Assembly: GCA_020635695.1 (NCBI GenBank)
Contig: JACJZH010000003.1
Span: forward strand, 124,001 to 188,000
Length of the DNA: 64,000 nucleotides
Source of the DNA: Flavobacteriales bacterium
GTDB lineage: Bacteria; Bacteroidota; Bacteroidia; Flavobacteriales_F; PHOS-HE28
Direction: 5' to 3'
Both the position numbers and the translations under genes were made by a program. Shown piece after piece: positions 1 through 8,526 of the stretch. Each line of letters begins with the position of its first letter. Positions within the stretch are counted from its first letter, which is position 1. A model generated the notes under the pieces. That model did no database searches. It was not told the origin of the DNA and saw only the letters and a program-made list of their open reading frames with translations.

Positions 1-1147
1 ATTGCCGCTCTCCGGTGGCATCCGCCTTGAAGATGTCCATGCCTCCCATGCCCGCATGGCCGTTCGATGCGAAGTAGAGACTGCCGTCATGTCGGACGAA
101 CGGGAACATCTCATCCTTCGGCGTATTGATCTCGTTGCCCAGGTTCACGGGTTTGCCCAAGGGCATCCCCTCCTTGTCCAGTTGGACCATCCAAAGGTCC
201 TTGCCGCCTCGTGCACCGGCACCCTTCATGTTGCTGGCGAACACCAGGTAGTCATCGTCAGGACCCACCGCAGGATGCCCCACGGTGATCACGCTCGTAT
301 CGCCTTTGGCCTGGTCCGGTTTCAGGGCCAGCATGACCGGTTCCGCGTAGTTGGTGCCCACCTTTTTGGACATCCAGATGTCACAGCCATGCACCTCCTT
401 CTTGGCCACCGGGCAGCGCGTGAAGTACATGACCCGGCGCTTGCTGTCGAAGATGGGGGAGCCCTCGTTGCTTTCGGTGTTCACACTGGGCGGCAGCTTC
501 ACGGGCTCGCTCCATTTCCCCAGGCGGTCCCGGCTGCTGGCAAAGAGATCGCTGAAGCTCTCGCCGAGGATCTGGTCGGTATTGGTGCCCGTGGCGCCTG
601 AACGCGTGCTGGTGAAGACCACGTCCTCATTGCGCTTGTCGCTGAATGCCGGGCTGAAGTCGTAGTTGGGGGTGTTCAACAGCACTTCGGGGTCCACCCG
701 GTAGCGGGAGGGGTCATCCACCCATTGCTGGGCCACTTCACACGCCGAGATGCCGGCATCCGCGCGCATGTCATTGGGCTTCTTCTCCTTGTACTTGTTG
801 TAGGCGGCAATGGCCTCCGCGTACTTGCCCTGTTCCTTCAGGGCATCACCGATGTACAGATAGGTCACGGGGTCCGGATATTGGGCCCGGTTGGCCTTCT
901 CGTACCAGACCTCGCATTGGGCCGGGTCGCCCAAAGCGCGATATGCCTCTCCCACCTTGAAGATCAGCTCAGCCTTGGTGCTGGCCTTCTTCTCCACGGT
1001 GTAGGCCTTCTTGTACAGCTCGATGGCATTGTAGTAGAAGCCCTTCTTGAAGGCGTCGTCGGCCTCCTCCGCCAGACGGCTCTGACCGACGGCGACAACG
1101 GATGACAACAGGAAGGCCAGGCAGGCGAGGAACTTGCTCGTGCGCAT
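1..1147 (-). CDS. TPR/PD40 envelope protein, PorE-like (C-terminus beyond window edge)
   Basis: The start at 1147 gives a signal peptide (MRTSKFLACLAFLLSSVVAVGQ). TPR-like helices follow at about residues 23-140 (AFKKGFYYNAIELYKKAY; GDALKEQGKYAEAIAAYNKY). From about residue 165 there are PD40/WD40-like beta-propeller blades with motifs such as FASNGHAGMGGMDIF. TPR followed by PD40 is the N-terminal half of the Bacteroidetes envelope family that usually continues into a carboxypeptidase-regulatory domain and an OmpA domain, as in PorE of the type IX secretion system. The last blades and any OmpA domain lie left of the window, so PorE identity is inference. A TATTTTCG -7-like box lies upstream. 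The gene reads away from glnN with a terminator-like hairpin between them. A second TPR-PD40 gene is at 52620-54224. Confidence 0.8.
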   Translation of the reverse strand, partial: MRTSKFLACLAFLLSSVVAVGQSRLAEEADDAFKKGFYYNAIELYKKAYTVEKKASTKAELIFKVGEAYRALGDPAQCEVWYEKANRAQYPDPVTYLYIGDALKEQGKYAEAIAAYNKYKEKKPNDMRADAGISACEVAQQWVDDPSRYRVDPEVLLNTPNYDFSPAFSDKRNEDVVFTSTRSGATGTNTDQILGESFSDLFASSRDRLGKWSEPVKLPPSVNTESNEGSPIFDSKRRVMYFTRCPVAKKEVHGCDIWMSKKVGTNYAEPVMLALKPDQAKGDTSVITVGHPAVGPDDDYLVFASNMKGAGARGGKDLWMVQLDKEGMPLGKPVNLGNEINTPKDEMFPFVRHDGSLYFASNGHAGMGGMDIFKADATGERQ

Positions 1148-1230
1148 GTGAACGGTTTGGGGTGTCCGGTGAACGGTCCGGGCGAAAATAAGCAAAGTCT
1201 TCACACGCGTTCGGCCAGATGCATGGGAAT

Positions 1231-1257
1231 GGAAAGAGGGCCCGTGGGCCCCCTTTC
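1231..1257 (-). terminator. Hairpin terminator downstream of glnN
   Basis: A near-perfect inverted repeat (GAAAGAGGGCCC, short GT loop, GGGCCCCCTTTC) lies just after the glutamine synthetase stop codon in the minus direction, with a short pyrimidine run beyond it. It is well placed to end the glnN transcript before the upstream region of the PD40 gene. Confidence 0.55.
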
Positions 1258-1277
1258 GCTGCCTGATGGCGGTCGGT

Positions 1278-3473
1278 TCATCGGGTGAAGAGGACCTCCC
1301 GCATCTTGGGAAGCGGCCACAGGCCGTCATCCACGAGCAATTCCAGCTTGTCACTATGGTAGCGGATGCGGTCCAGGAAGGGCTTCACCTCATCGCAGTA
1401 GGCAATGGCCTTCTCGCGGCTGTCCTCGAGCTTGTTGGCCTGCTTGCGGGCCTCGATCATGGCGTCCACCTGCACCTTCACCTCGCCCAGGTGCTCGCTG
1501 ATCTCCTGGATCAGCTTCAGCTGGGTGGCACCGGCCTTCTTCGCCGCTGCTTCTCCGAGCACCTCCCGCAGCCCACGCACGTTCTCGATCAGGCGGTTCT
1601 GATAGGCGATGGCAGTGGGAATGATGTGGTTCTGGGCCAGGTCGCCGCAGATCCTGCTTTCGATCTGCACCTTCAGCACGTAGCTGTGCAGCTCGATCTC
1701 GTGCCGGGCCTCGATCTCCACGGCGCTCAGCACGTCCATGTCCGCGAACACCTGTTTCGTCTCCTTGCGTTCCCAGACGTCCAGGGCCCTCGGTGTGTCC
1801 CGGATGTTCCCGAGCCCGCGCTTGGCGGCTTCCTTCACCCACTCCTCGCCATAACCGTTCCCCTCGAAACGGATGGGCTTGGAGCTGCTGATCAGCTCAC
1901 GGATCTCCTGCAGGATGGCCTCGTCCTTCTTGGCACCCTTCGCGATGCGTGCGTCCACCGCCTCCTTGAAGCGCCGCAACTGCCACGCCATGATGGTGTT
2001 CAGCGCGGTCATGGCGGCGGCGCAGTTGGCGCTGGAGCCCACCGCCCGGAACTCGAACTTGTTGCCCGTGAAGGCGAAGGGACTGGTGCGGTTGCGGTCG
2101 GTGTTGTCAAGCATCACCGGTGGGATCCGGCCGATGTTGAGCTTGAGCTCCGTCTTCAGGTCCGCCGGCATCTTCCCGGCCTTGATGCTCTTCTCCAGCT
2201 CATCGAGCAGGTTGCTCAGGTGTTCGCCGATGAACACGCTGATGATGGCCGGCGGGGCCTCGTTCGCACCAAGACGATGGTCGTTCCCGGCGCTGGCGAT
2301 GCTGGCGCGCAGGATGTCCGCATGGCTGTGGATGGCCTTGATCGTGTTCACGAAGAAGGTCAGGAAACGCAGGTTCTCCTTGGGCGTCTTCGCGGGCCGC
2401 AGCAGGTTCACGCCCGTGTCCGTGGCCAGGCTCCAGTTGTTGTGCTTGCCGCTGCCGTTCACGCCCGCGTACGGTTTCTCATGCAGCAGCACCCGGAAGT
2501 CGTGGTTCCTGGCGACCTTCTCCATGAGGTCCATCAGGAGCACGTTGTGGTCCACCGCGAGGTTGGTCTCCTCGAACACGGGGGCACATTCGAACTGGTT
2601 GGGGGCCACCTCGTTGTGGCGGGTCTTCACAGGGATGCCCAGTTTGAGGGCCTCGGTCTCGAAGTCGCGCATGAAGGCATGCACGCGGTCCGGGATGGAA
2701 CCGAAGTAATGGTCCTCCAACTGCTGACCCTTGGCCGGAGTATGGCCGAAGAGCGCCCGCCCGGTCATCATGATGTCCGGCCTGGCGTGGTAAAGGGCCT
2801 TGTCAATGAGGAAGTACTCCTGTTCCCAACCCAGCGTGGCCACCACTTTGCCCACTTCCTTGTCGAAGTAGCGGGCCACTTCGGTCGCCGCCTGGTCCAC
2901 CGCGTGCAGCGCCCGCAGCAGCGGCATCTTGTAGTCCAGCGCCTCGCCGGTGTAGCTGATGAAGATGGTGGGGATGCACAGGGTGCGCCCCATGATGAAG
3001 GCCGGCGAACTGGGATCCCAGGCCGTATAGCCACGGGCCTCGAACGTGTTGCGGATGCCCCCGCTTGGGAAGCTGGAGGCGTCGGGCTCCTGTTGCACCA
3101 GCATGCTGCCGTCGAAGCGCTCGATGCTGCGGCCACCCCCGATGGGCTCGAAGAAGGCATCGTGCTTCTCGGCGCTGAGGCCGGTGAGCGGCTGGAACCA
3201 GTGCGTGTAATGGGTGGCCCCCTTGCTGGCGGCCCACTCCTTCATGCCACTGGAGACCTGGTCGGCCAGCTTGCGGTCGATGCGTGCCCCGTGATGCATG
3301 GCCTGCCGCACGGCGTAGTAGGCATCCTCGGTGAGGAACATGCGCATGGCGTCCTCGGTGAAGACGTTCTCCCCGAAGAACTCGGAGATCTTCCGGGCGT
3401 GCACCTCCGGAAAACGAGGGGTGCGGTCGAGCACGTCGGCAAGTGCCTTGGTGCGGATCTGGGGGTTGGCCAT
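1278..3473 (-). CDS. glnN: Glutamine synthetase type III
   Basis: ATP-dependent synthesis of glutamine from glutamate and ammonia in the cytoplasm. The 731-residue length and the motifs are those of type III glutamine synthetase (GlnN/GSIII), the large dodecameric form typical of Bacteroidetes and cyanobacteria, not the roughly 470-residue GlnA. Visible landmarks are the N-terminal FFGENVFTEDAMRMFL, the catalytic-core motif NGSGKHNNWS at about residues 339-348, the Glu-rich ligand segment HNEVAPNQFECAP, and GNGYGEEWVKEA. It is a single gene with its own TACCTTTG promoter and its own terminator. An inverted repeat just upstream of the promoter could be a regulatory site. The start at 3473 (MANPQIRTKAL) sits about 20 bases downstream of the box, so it is well supported. 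Confidence 0.97.
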   Translation of the reverse strand: MANPQIRTKALADVLDRTPRFPEVHARKISEFFGENVFTEDAMRMFLTEDAYYAVRQAMHHGARIDRKLADQVSSGMKEWAASKGATHYTHWFQPLTGLSAEKHDAFFEPIGGGRSIERFDGSMLVQQEPDASSFPSGGIRNTFEARGYTAWDPSSPAFIMGRTLCIPTIFISYTGEALDYKMPLLRALHAVDQAATEVARYFDKEVGKVVATLGWEQEYFLIDKALYHARPDIMMTGRALFGHTPAKGQQLEDHYFGSIPDRVHAFMRDFETEALKLGIPVKTRHNEVAPNQFECAPVFEETNLAVDHNVLLMDLMEKVARNHDFRVLLHEKPYAGVNGSGKHNNWSLATDTGVNLLRPAKTPKENLRFLTFFVNTIKAIHSHADILRASIASAGNDHRLGANEAPPAIISVFIGEHLSNLLDELEKSIKAGKMPADLKTELKLNIGRIPPVMLDNTDRNRTSPFAFTGNKFEFRAVGSSANCAAAMTALNTIMAWQLRRFKEAVDARIAKGAKKDEAILQEIRELISSSKPIRFEGNGYGEEWVKEAAKRGLGNIRDTPRALDVWERKETKQVFADMDVLSAVEIEARHEIELHSYVLKVQIESRICGDLAQNHIIPTAIAYQNRLIENVRGLREVLGEAAAKKAGATQLKLIQEISEHLGEVKVQVDAMIEARKQANKLEDSREKAIAYCDEVKPFLDRIRYHSDKLELLVDDGLWPLPKMREVLFTR

Positions 3474-3495
3474 CGAGAAAGGGGTGTTTCTGGCA

Positions 3496-3503
3496 CAAAG
3501 GTA
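3496..3503 (-). promoter_or_regulatory. -7 promoter box of glnN
   Basis: On the minus strand this reads TACCTTTG, a perfect match to the Bacteroidetes TAnnTTTG element. It lies 23 bases upstream of the glnN start codon. Confidence 0.6.
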
Positions 3504-3520
3504 CCCCCTCCAAAGGGGGT
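3503..3520 (-). promoter_or_regulatory. Inverted repeat abutting the glnN promoter
   Basis: ACCCCCT, four-base loop, AGGGGGT: a perfect 7-bp stem that overlaps the first base of the glnN -7 box. No gene ends here that would need a terminator, so an operator or an upstream transcription-attenuating hairpin is possible. The function is inferred only from position. Confidence 0.35.
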
Positions 3521-3593
3521 CATGCTCAGAAACAGACCCTTTTCTTTTTCAACACCCCCTTAAAACACCATGCGATCCAAAAAAGCAGGAGAT

Positions 3594-4529
3594 TCAACCT
3601 TGGACCAAGGCCAGGACCATGTAGCCCACGTACAGCGCCAGCAGCCCAACCCCCTGCCAGCGTCCCACCCGGTCGCCGAAGCGCATCATGGGATAGAGCA
3701 GAAGGGCGATGGCCGTCATCATGACCAGGTCGGTACGGAAGGTGTCGAGGGAAGCCTCAATGGGCGTGATCGTGGCGGAGGTCCCGATGATGAACAGGAT
3801 GTTGAAGATGTTGGAGCCTACGAGATTGCCCAGGGAGATGTCCGGCTGTTTGCGGAAGGCGGCCACCAGGGAGGCGATGAGCTCCGGCATGGAGGTGCCC
3901 ACCGCGACGATGGTGACGCCGATGAGGCGTTCGGAGACGCCAAGCCCGCGCGCCAGGCCGGAAGCTCCGTCCACGAACCAGCCCGAACCGGACCCCAGCC
4001 CGGCGGCACCTATGATCAGAAAGAGCAGTGCCCGACCAACGGGCATGGTGGTCCGAAGAGGCTGCTCCGCCGAACGCCTGCCCTGCCGCCGGCTTCGGAT
4101 GATCATCCAGGCGACGTAGGCGACCAGGGCCACCACGAAGAGCAGGCCCTCCCAGCGCGCCACCCGGTCATCGGCCAGGAAGAGCACGAACAGGAGGGTG
4201 GCCGCCATCATCACGGGCCAGTGGATGCGTCTCGCTTCCCGATCCACGTCGATGGGGAACACCACCACACAGGCCCCGAGCACCAGGCTGATGTTCGCGA
4301 TGTTGGAGCCCACCACATTGCCAATGGCGATCTCCGGACTTCCTTTCAGCGCGGCCACCAGGCTCACGAGCAGCTCGGGCAGCGAAGTACCCAGGGAGAC
4401 CACGGTCAGGCCCACGACCAGGGGAGAGATCCGCGCCCGGAAGGCCAGGTGGACCGCCCCGCGCAGCAGGAGCTCCGCGCCCAGGATGAGCACGGCGGCA
4501 CCGCCGAGGGTGTAGAGCAGGTCCATCAA
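3594..4529 (-). CDS. Calcium/sodium antiporter (CaCA family, YrbG-like)
   Basis: An inner-membrane cation/Ca2+ exchanger of 311 residues, the usual length for bacterial YrbG-type proteins. The two inverted alpha-repeats characteristic of the family are visible: GTSLPEL with GSNIANISLVLG in the first half, and GTSMPEL with GSNIFNILFIIG in the second. The paired acidic residues in the GTSxPEL motifs and the Asn residues in the GSNI motifs are the expected ion ligands. About ten hydrophobic segments are present. The start codon overlaps the tatA stop by four bases (ATGA), so the two genes are probably translationally coupled. The exact ion selectivity cannot be read from the sequence. Confidence 0.93.
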   Translation of the reverse strand: MMDLLYTLGGAAVLILGAELLLRGAVHLAFRARISPLVVGLTVVSLGTSLPELLVSLVAALKGSPEIAIGNVVGSNIANISLVLGACVVVFPIDVDREARRIHWPVMMAATLLFVLFLADDRVARWEGLLFVVALVAYVAWMIIRSRRQGRRSAEQPLRTTMPVGRALLFLIIGAAGLGSGSGWFVDGASGLARGLGVSERLIGVTIVAVGTSMPELIASLVAAFRKQPDISLGNLVGSNIFNILFIIGTSATITPIEASLDTFRTDLVMMTAIALLLYPMMRFGDRVGRWQGVGLLALYVGYMVLALVQG

Positions 4530-4804
4530 CTGACCGGTGGCTCCGGACCGGAAGCCGTTGTATCCTGGGCCGGGCGTTCCGGGCGGGGCTCCTCCTCCAC
4601 CGTTCTCCGGACCTCCCGCGCGCCCCGGTCGATCTCGCGTTTCACCTCCTGGGTCGCATCCCGCACCTGGCGCATCGTGCGACCGAGACCGCGGGCCAGA
4701 TCGGGAATGCCCTTGGCCCCGAAGAACATGAGCACGAAGAGCAGCACCACGATCAGCTCACCACCGCTGATGTCGAACAACAAGGGAAACGTGGAAAGGG
4801 GCAT
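4526..4804 (-). CDS. tatA: Twin-arginine translocase subunit TatA/E
   Basis: A small inner-membrane protein of about 92 residues that forms the protein-conducting element of the Tat pathway for folded proteins. It has the family layout: a short N-terminal transmembrane helix (GELIVVLLFVLMFF), the hinge FGAKGIPDLARGLG, then an amphipathic helix and a charged tail (VKREIDRGAREVRR). ATG at 4804 is chosen; a GTG at 4807 directly before it is an alternative. A TACTTTTG box lies only 11 bases upstream, so the leader is very short. The gene is followed by the overlapping antiporter gene. No TatC is in the window. Confidence 0.92.
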   Translation of the reverse strand: MPLSTFPLLFDISGGELIVVLLFVLMFFGAKGIPDLARGLGRTMRQVRDATQEVKREIDRGAREVRRTVEEEPRPERPAQDTTASGPEPPVS

Positions 4805-4814
4805 CACGGTGGGC

Positions 4815-4822
4815 CAAAAGTA
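4815..4822 (-). promoter_or_regulatory. -7 promoter box of tatA
   Basis: Minus strand TACTTTTG, a perfect TAnnTTTG match. Its last base is 11 bases from the ATG at 4804, predicting a leader of only a few nucleotides. Confidence 0.55.
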
Positions 4823-4826
4823 GGAA

Positions 4827-4845
4827 GTCCCGCTCGCGGCGGGAC
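4827..4845 (-). terminator. Hairpin downstream of secDF
   Basis: GTCCCGC, loop TCGCG, GCGGGAC: a 7-bp GC-rich stem between the secDF stop and the tatA promoter. It could end the secDF transcript. There is no clear T-run, so confidence is moderate. Confidence 0.4.
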
Positions 4846-4869
4846 CTCCACATGACAGGCCGGAAAGGC

Positions 4870-7800
4870 TCAGATGTTCTTGTCCCTGGCCCCCTTCATC
4901 AGGTCCACCACGAAGGCCGATGCCACGAAGATGGAGCTGTAGGTACCGACCAGGATGCCCACCAACAGCGCGAAGACGAAGCCTTGGATGGCCACCCCGC
5001 CGAAGATGAAGATGATCAGCAACACCAGCAGGGTGGTGAGCGAGGTCTGCAGCGTCCGGCTCAGCGTGGCGTTCATGGCCTTGTTGAAGACCGTCACCGT
5101 ATCGTCGCGCTTGTGGTCCATCAGGTACTCCCGGATCCGGTCGAACACCACCACGGAGTCGTTGATGGAGTAACCGACCACGGTGAGGATGGCCGCGATG
5201 AAGGCCTCGTCGATCTCCATGCTGAAGGGCAGCCTGCCGTGGAAGATGGAATAGATGCCCAGCACGATGAGCACGTCGTGGATCAGGGCCAGCATGCCAC
5301 CGAGACCGAACTGCCAGCGACGGAACCGGACGGCGATGTAGATGAACATGAAGACCATCGCCAGGGTCACGGAGGTCCAGGCCGAGGTCTTGATGTCGTC
5401 GGAGATGGTGGCGTCCACCTTGCGGGACTCGATCACCTCGTAGTCACCGAAGCCCTCCAGGCCCTCGGTCAGCCGCAGGTCCACGATGGAATCGGCCGAT
5501 GCCTCGGTGCTGGTGTACAGGAAGTTGGTCGTGACCTTGAGCTGGCGCGACCCACCGTAGGTCTTCACGTTCACCGTGGAGCGCCCGCCCTCCTCGGTCT
5601 CGAACCGGGGCAGGAGCGACTGGCGGACGTTCTCCACGTTCACCTCGTCCTGGAACTTCACCACGTAGGTGCGGCCACCGGAGAAGTCGACACCCCAGTT
5701 GAAGCCCCGGGTGACCATCGAAAAGACGCCGATGGCGATGAGCACGCCGGACACCAGGTACATGAGCTTCCGCTTGCCCATGAAATCGAAATTGGTGTCC
5801 GCCAGGATGTTCTTCGACCAGCCGGTCCAGAAGCTCATGCCACTGCCCTTCTCCAGGCGGGCGGTGATGATCATGCGCGACAGGAAGATGGCCGTGAAGA
5901 GGGAGGTGAGGATACCGATGCCCAGGGTGGTGGCGAAACCACGGACGGGACCGGTACCGCCGATGTAAAGGATGATGGCGATGACCAACGTGGTGACGTT
6001 GGAGTCGATGATGGCGGAGAGAGCTCCCTTGTAACCCAGGTCCACGGCGCTCTTCAGCACACGGCCTGCACGCAGTTCCTCCCGGATCCGTTCGAAGATC
6101 AGCACGTTGGCATCCACCGCCATGCCCATGGTGAGCACGATACCCGCGATGCCAGGCAGCGTGAGCGAGGCCTGCAGCGAGGCCAGCGAGCCCATGAGCA
6201 CGAACAGGTTCACGATCAGGGCCAGATCGGCCACCCAACCGGCGCCGGCATAGTAGAGCACCATGTACAGCATGACCAGCGCGATGGCCACCAGGAAGGA
6301 GATCAGGCCGCTGTTCACGTTCTCGGCACCGAGCGAGGGGCCCACGACCGTCTCGTCGATGATCCTGGCCGGGGCTGGCAGTGCACCGGCCTTCAGGATG
6401 TTGGCCAGGTCATCGGCCTCCTGGATCTGCTCCTCGAGGTCGCCACCACCCATGGAGATGCTGGAGCGCCCGCCGGCGATCTCCGTGATCACCGTGGGGG
6501 CCGAGTAGACCAACCCATCGAGCACGATGGCCACAGAGCGGCCCACGTTGTCCCCGGTCATCACCTTCCAGATGGCGCCGCCTTCAGCGTTCATCTGCAT
6601 CCGTACCTCCACGTCGCCCGAGATGTCGAAGTCCTGGGCAGCGTCCGTGATGGAGGACCCATCGAGCTTCGGCTTGCCGCCGCGTGGCACCTTGATCGCA
6701 TAGAGCGGGAGCACGTCCGATCCCTCATACGGCTTTGCGCCCCACATCAGGCGGCAGTCGGAAGGAAGCACACCGCGCATGGCGGGCATGCGCAGCAGGC
6801 GGTTCACGCGGGCGGTGTCGGACACACTGCTGTTACCGACCACCGGCCCCTTGGCCAGGTTGTACCCACCGCTGGTGGCCTGGAACACCGCCGGCCGCAT
6901 CACGGCGAACAGCGGGTTCTGCTTGGCGAAATCGGCCTGGGCCTGGGCGGTGTCGAGCACGTCCCCGCTCCCGGTGTCACCAGCCAGTTCGTTCAAGAGG
7001 TCGTCGGCCTCCCCGTCACCCTTGTCCAACACGCGCAGGGCCATGCGGCGGTTCTGGGCCCTGCCCTCCGGCGTGGCGTTGCTGGCCACCGGATGCTGGG
7101 AACCATAACCCTCGGCCTCCAGCCGGTCGGCCTCGACCCCCCGATCCACAAGGGCGGCCACCACGGCCTCGGCACGGGCCTGGGAAAGCTGCTGATTGGC
7201 CTCCTCGTTGCCGGTGCTGTCCGTGTACCCGCCGATCTTGAGGCGTACTGCGGGATGGGCCGTGAGGATCTCCTTCAGGTTGTCCAGCTGCGCCTTGGAA
7301 GCCCCCGGGTCCAGTTCTGCGCTGCTGCTGGCGAAGGTCACCCGGTCGAAATCGAACCAGGTGGTCTTGTCCACCGGCCTGTTGCCGTTGATGAAACGGA
7401 CGAGCTGTTGCTCGACACCACCAGCATTCCCGGAGATGGAGACCCCGCCAGGCAACGTGTGGGAGAAATCCCCCCCTTCCAGCAGGGCGTCCACCGCATC
7501 GGTGGTGTCCCCCTCCTGCTCCAGTTCAGGATGCAGCACCGCGCTCAATCGGCCATTGGCCTGCTCGAGCAACGGATAGACGTCCGCGTTCTCATAGGTC
7601 TCCCAGAACTCCAGGTTCGCCGTGCTCTGGAGCACCTTGCGCACACGGTCCTTGTCCTTCACCCCAGGCAATTCGATCTGGATGCGACCGCTGAACTGCT
7701 GCTTCTGGATGCTGGGCTGGGCCACACCGAACTTGTCGATCCGGGTCCGGAGGATCTTCTCGGTATTGTCGACCGCGGTGCGGGCCTCCCGGCGCAGGGC

Positions 7801-8352
7801 CTCCACGATCTCGTCGTTGGAGGCCTCCCGGGGGAACATGTCCTTGCGCTCGGGCGAATGGAAGATGGCAGCGAGCTTGCCATTGGGGTCCGCCTTGCTG
7901 AACTCCTCGGCGAACAGGGTGATGAAGTCCTCGGTGCTTTGCGCCTGACGGCCGCGTGCGTTGGCGATGGCCGTCCGGAACGCCTCGTTCTCACTGTTGT
8001 CCGCCAGGTTCACGATCAGCTCCGGGATGCTCACCTCGAGGGTCACCGCCATGCCGCCCTTCAGGTCGAGACCCAGGTTGATCTCCTTGGCCTTGCATTC
8101 ATCGTAGGTGTAGCCCAGGTAGATGGGGTCGCTGCCGTGCTGGCGCAGGTAGCGTGACTCGTACTGCAGGAAGAGCGAATCGCGGTCCAGGCCGCCGTTC
8201 CCGGCCACGTTCAGGACCGAATCCACCTTGTAGGTCGCTTCGTTCGCGGCGGTCCGCTCCACCCTTCCGGTGAAGAAGGAGAAGGACAACTGCCACAGGC
8301 AAGCGAGCGCCAGCAGGATGGTGAAGATCCACAGCGCGCCTCGGTTCTGCAT
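4870..8352 (-). CDS. secDF: SecDF fusion protein with an embedded OmpA-like domain
   Basis: Proton-driven accessory subunit of the Sec translocon that pulls exported proteins into the periplasm. The fused SecD-SecF form is usual in Bacteroidetes, at about 1000 residues; this one is 1160. Order: TM1 near residues 5-25; SecD motif LGLDLKGGM; first part of the P1 domain (VDNTEKILRTRIDKFGV); an OmpA_C-like domain at residues 332-441 (bases 7030-7359); the rest of P1 (NPLFAV, PRGGKPKLDG); the SecD membrane block (GMAVDANVLIFERIREEL); then SecF (GVDFSGGRTY, GYSINDSVVVFDRIREYL). The OmpA domain replaces a linker between the WETYEN and NPLFAV segments. It keeps Asp378 in GYTDSTG and Arg393 fifteen residues later, the diaminopimelate-contacting pair of OmpA domains. 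The start at 8352 is preferred over 8427 because the promoter box lies between them. Confidence 0.95.
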   Translation of the reverse strand: MQNRGALWIFTILLALACLWQLSFSFFTGRVERTAANEATYKVDSVLNVAGNGGLDRDSLFLQYESRYLRQHGSDPIYLGYTYDECKAKEINLGLDLKGGMAVTLEVSIPELIVNLADNSENEAFRTAIANARGRQAQSTEDFITLFAEEFSKADPNGKLAAIFHSPERKDMFPREASNDEIVEALRREARTAVDNTEKILRTRIDKFGVAQPSIQKQQFSGRIQIELPGVKDKDRVRKVLQSTANLEFWETYENADVYPLLEQANGRLSAVLHPELEQEGDTTDAVDALLEGGDFSHTLPGGVSISGNAGGVEQQLVRFINGNRPVDKTTWFDFDRVTFASSSAELDPGASKAQLDNLKEILTAHPAVRLKIGGYTDSTGNEEANQQLSQARAEAVVAALVDRGVEADRLEAEGYGSQHPVASNATPEGRAQNRRMALRVLDKGDGEADDLLNELAGDTGSGDVLDTAQAQADFAKQNPLFAVMRPAVFQATSGGYNLAKGPVVGNSSVSDTARVNRLLRMPAMRGVLPSDCRLMWGAKPYEGSDVLPLYAIKVPRGGKPKLDGSSITDAAQDFDISGDVEVRMQMNAEGGAIWKVMTGDNVGRSVAIVLDGLVYSAPTVITEIAGGRSSISMGGGDLEEQIQEADDLANILKAGALPAPARIIDETVVGPSLGAENVNSGLISFLVAIALVMLYMVLYYAGAGWVADLALIVNLFVLMGSLASLQASLTLPGIAGIVLTMGMAVDANVLIFERIREELRAGRVLKSAVDLGYKGALSAIIDSNVTTLVIAIILYIGGTGPVRGFATTLGIGILTSLFTAIFLSRMIITARLEKGSGMSFWTGWSKNILADTNFDFMGKRKLMYLVSGVLIAIGVFSMVTRGFNWGVDFSGGRTYVVKFQDEVNVENVRQSLLPRFETEEGGRSTVNVKTYGGSRQLKVTTNFLYTSTEASADSIVDLRLTEGLEGFGDYEVIESRKVDATISDDIKTSAWTSVTLAMVFMFIYIAVRFRRWQFGLGGMLALIHDVLIVLGIYSIFHGRLPFSMEIDEAFIAAILTVVGYSINDSVVVFDRIREYLMDHKRDDTVTVFNKAMNATLSRTLQTSLTTLLVLLIIFIFGGVAIQGFVFALLVGILVGTYSSIFVASAFVVDLMKGARDKNI

Positions 8353-8381
8353 CTTGGGTGGGGTTTTCGCTAAAGAGGCGG

Positions 8382-8389
8382 CAAATATA
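8382..8389 (-). promoter_or_regulatory. -7 promoter box of secDF
   Basis: Minus strand TATATTTG, a perfect TAnnTTTG match, 30 bases upstream of the ATG at 8352. It decides against the longer reading frame starting at 8427. Confidence 0.55.
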
Positions 8390-8464
8390 GAAAGTAGGTC
8401 CGCGCGCCGAAGGGGTGCTGTCGACACCTTGACATGGGGTCTGGTCGGCCGTGCACCCGCGAAC

Positions 8465-8472
8465 TACCTTTG
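8465..8472 (+). promoter_or_regulatory. -7 promoter box of the FG-GAP protein gene
   Basis: TACCTTTG on the plus strand, 55 bases before the ATG at 8527. It is divergent from the secDF promoter, about 75 bases away. Confidence 0.45.
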
Positions 8473-8526
8473 AACTCCATCGGCCGCCCATGCAACAGGC
8501 TGCCGGCCCGAAACGTCCTACCGGCA

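Noticed and set aside
1266..3563. A 765-codon open frame antisense to glnN
   Set aside because: It mirrors the opposite strand of a clear glutamine synthetase. The composition (His/Val/Leu/Gly-rich, no domain) is typical of antisense frames in GC-rich DNA.
4852..8157. An 1101-codon open frame antisense to secDF
   Set aside because: Shadow of secDF with His/Asp/Gly-rich nonsense composition and no recognisable domain or start signal.
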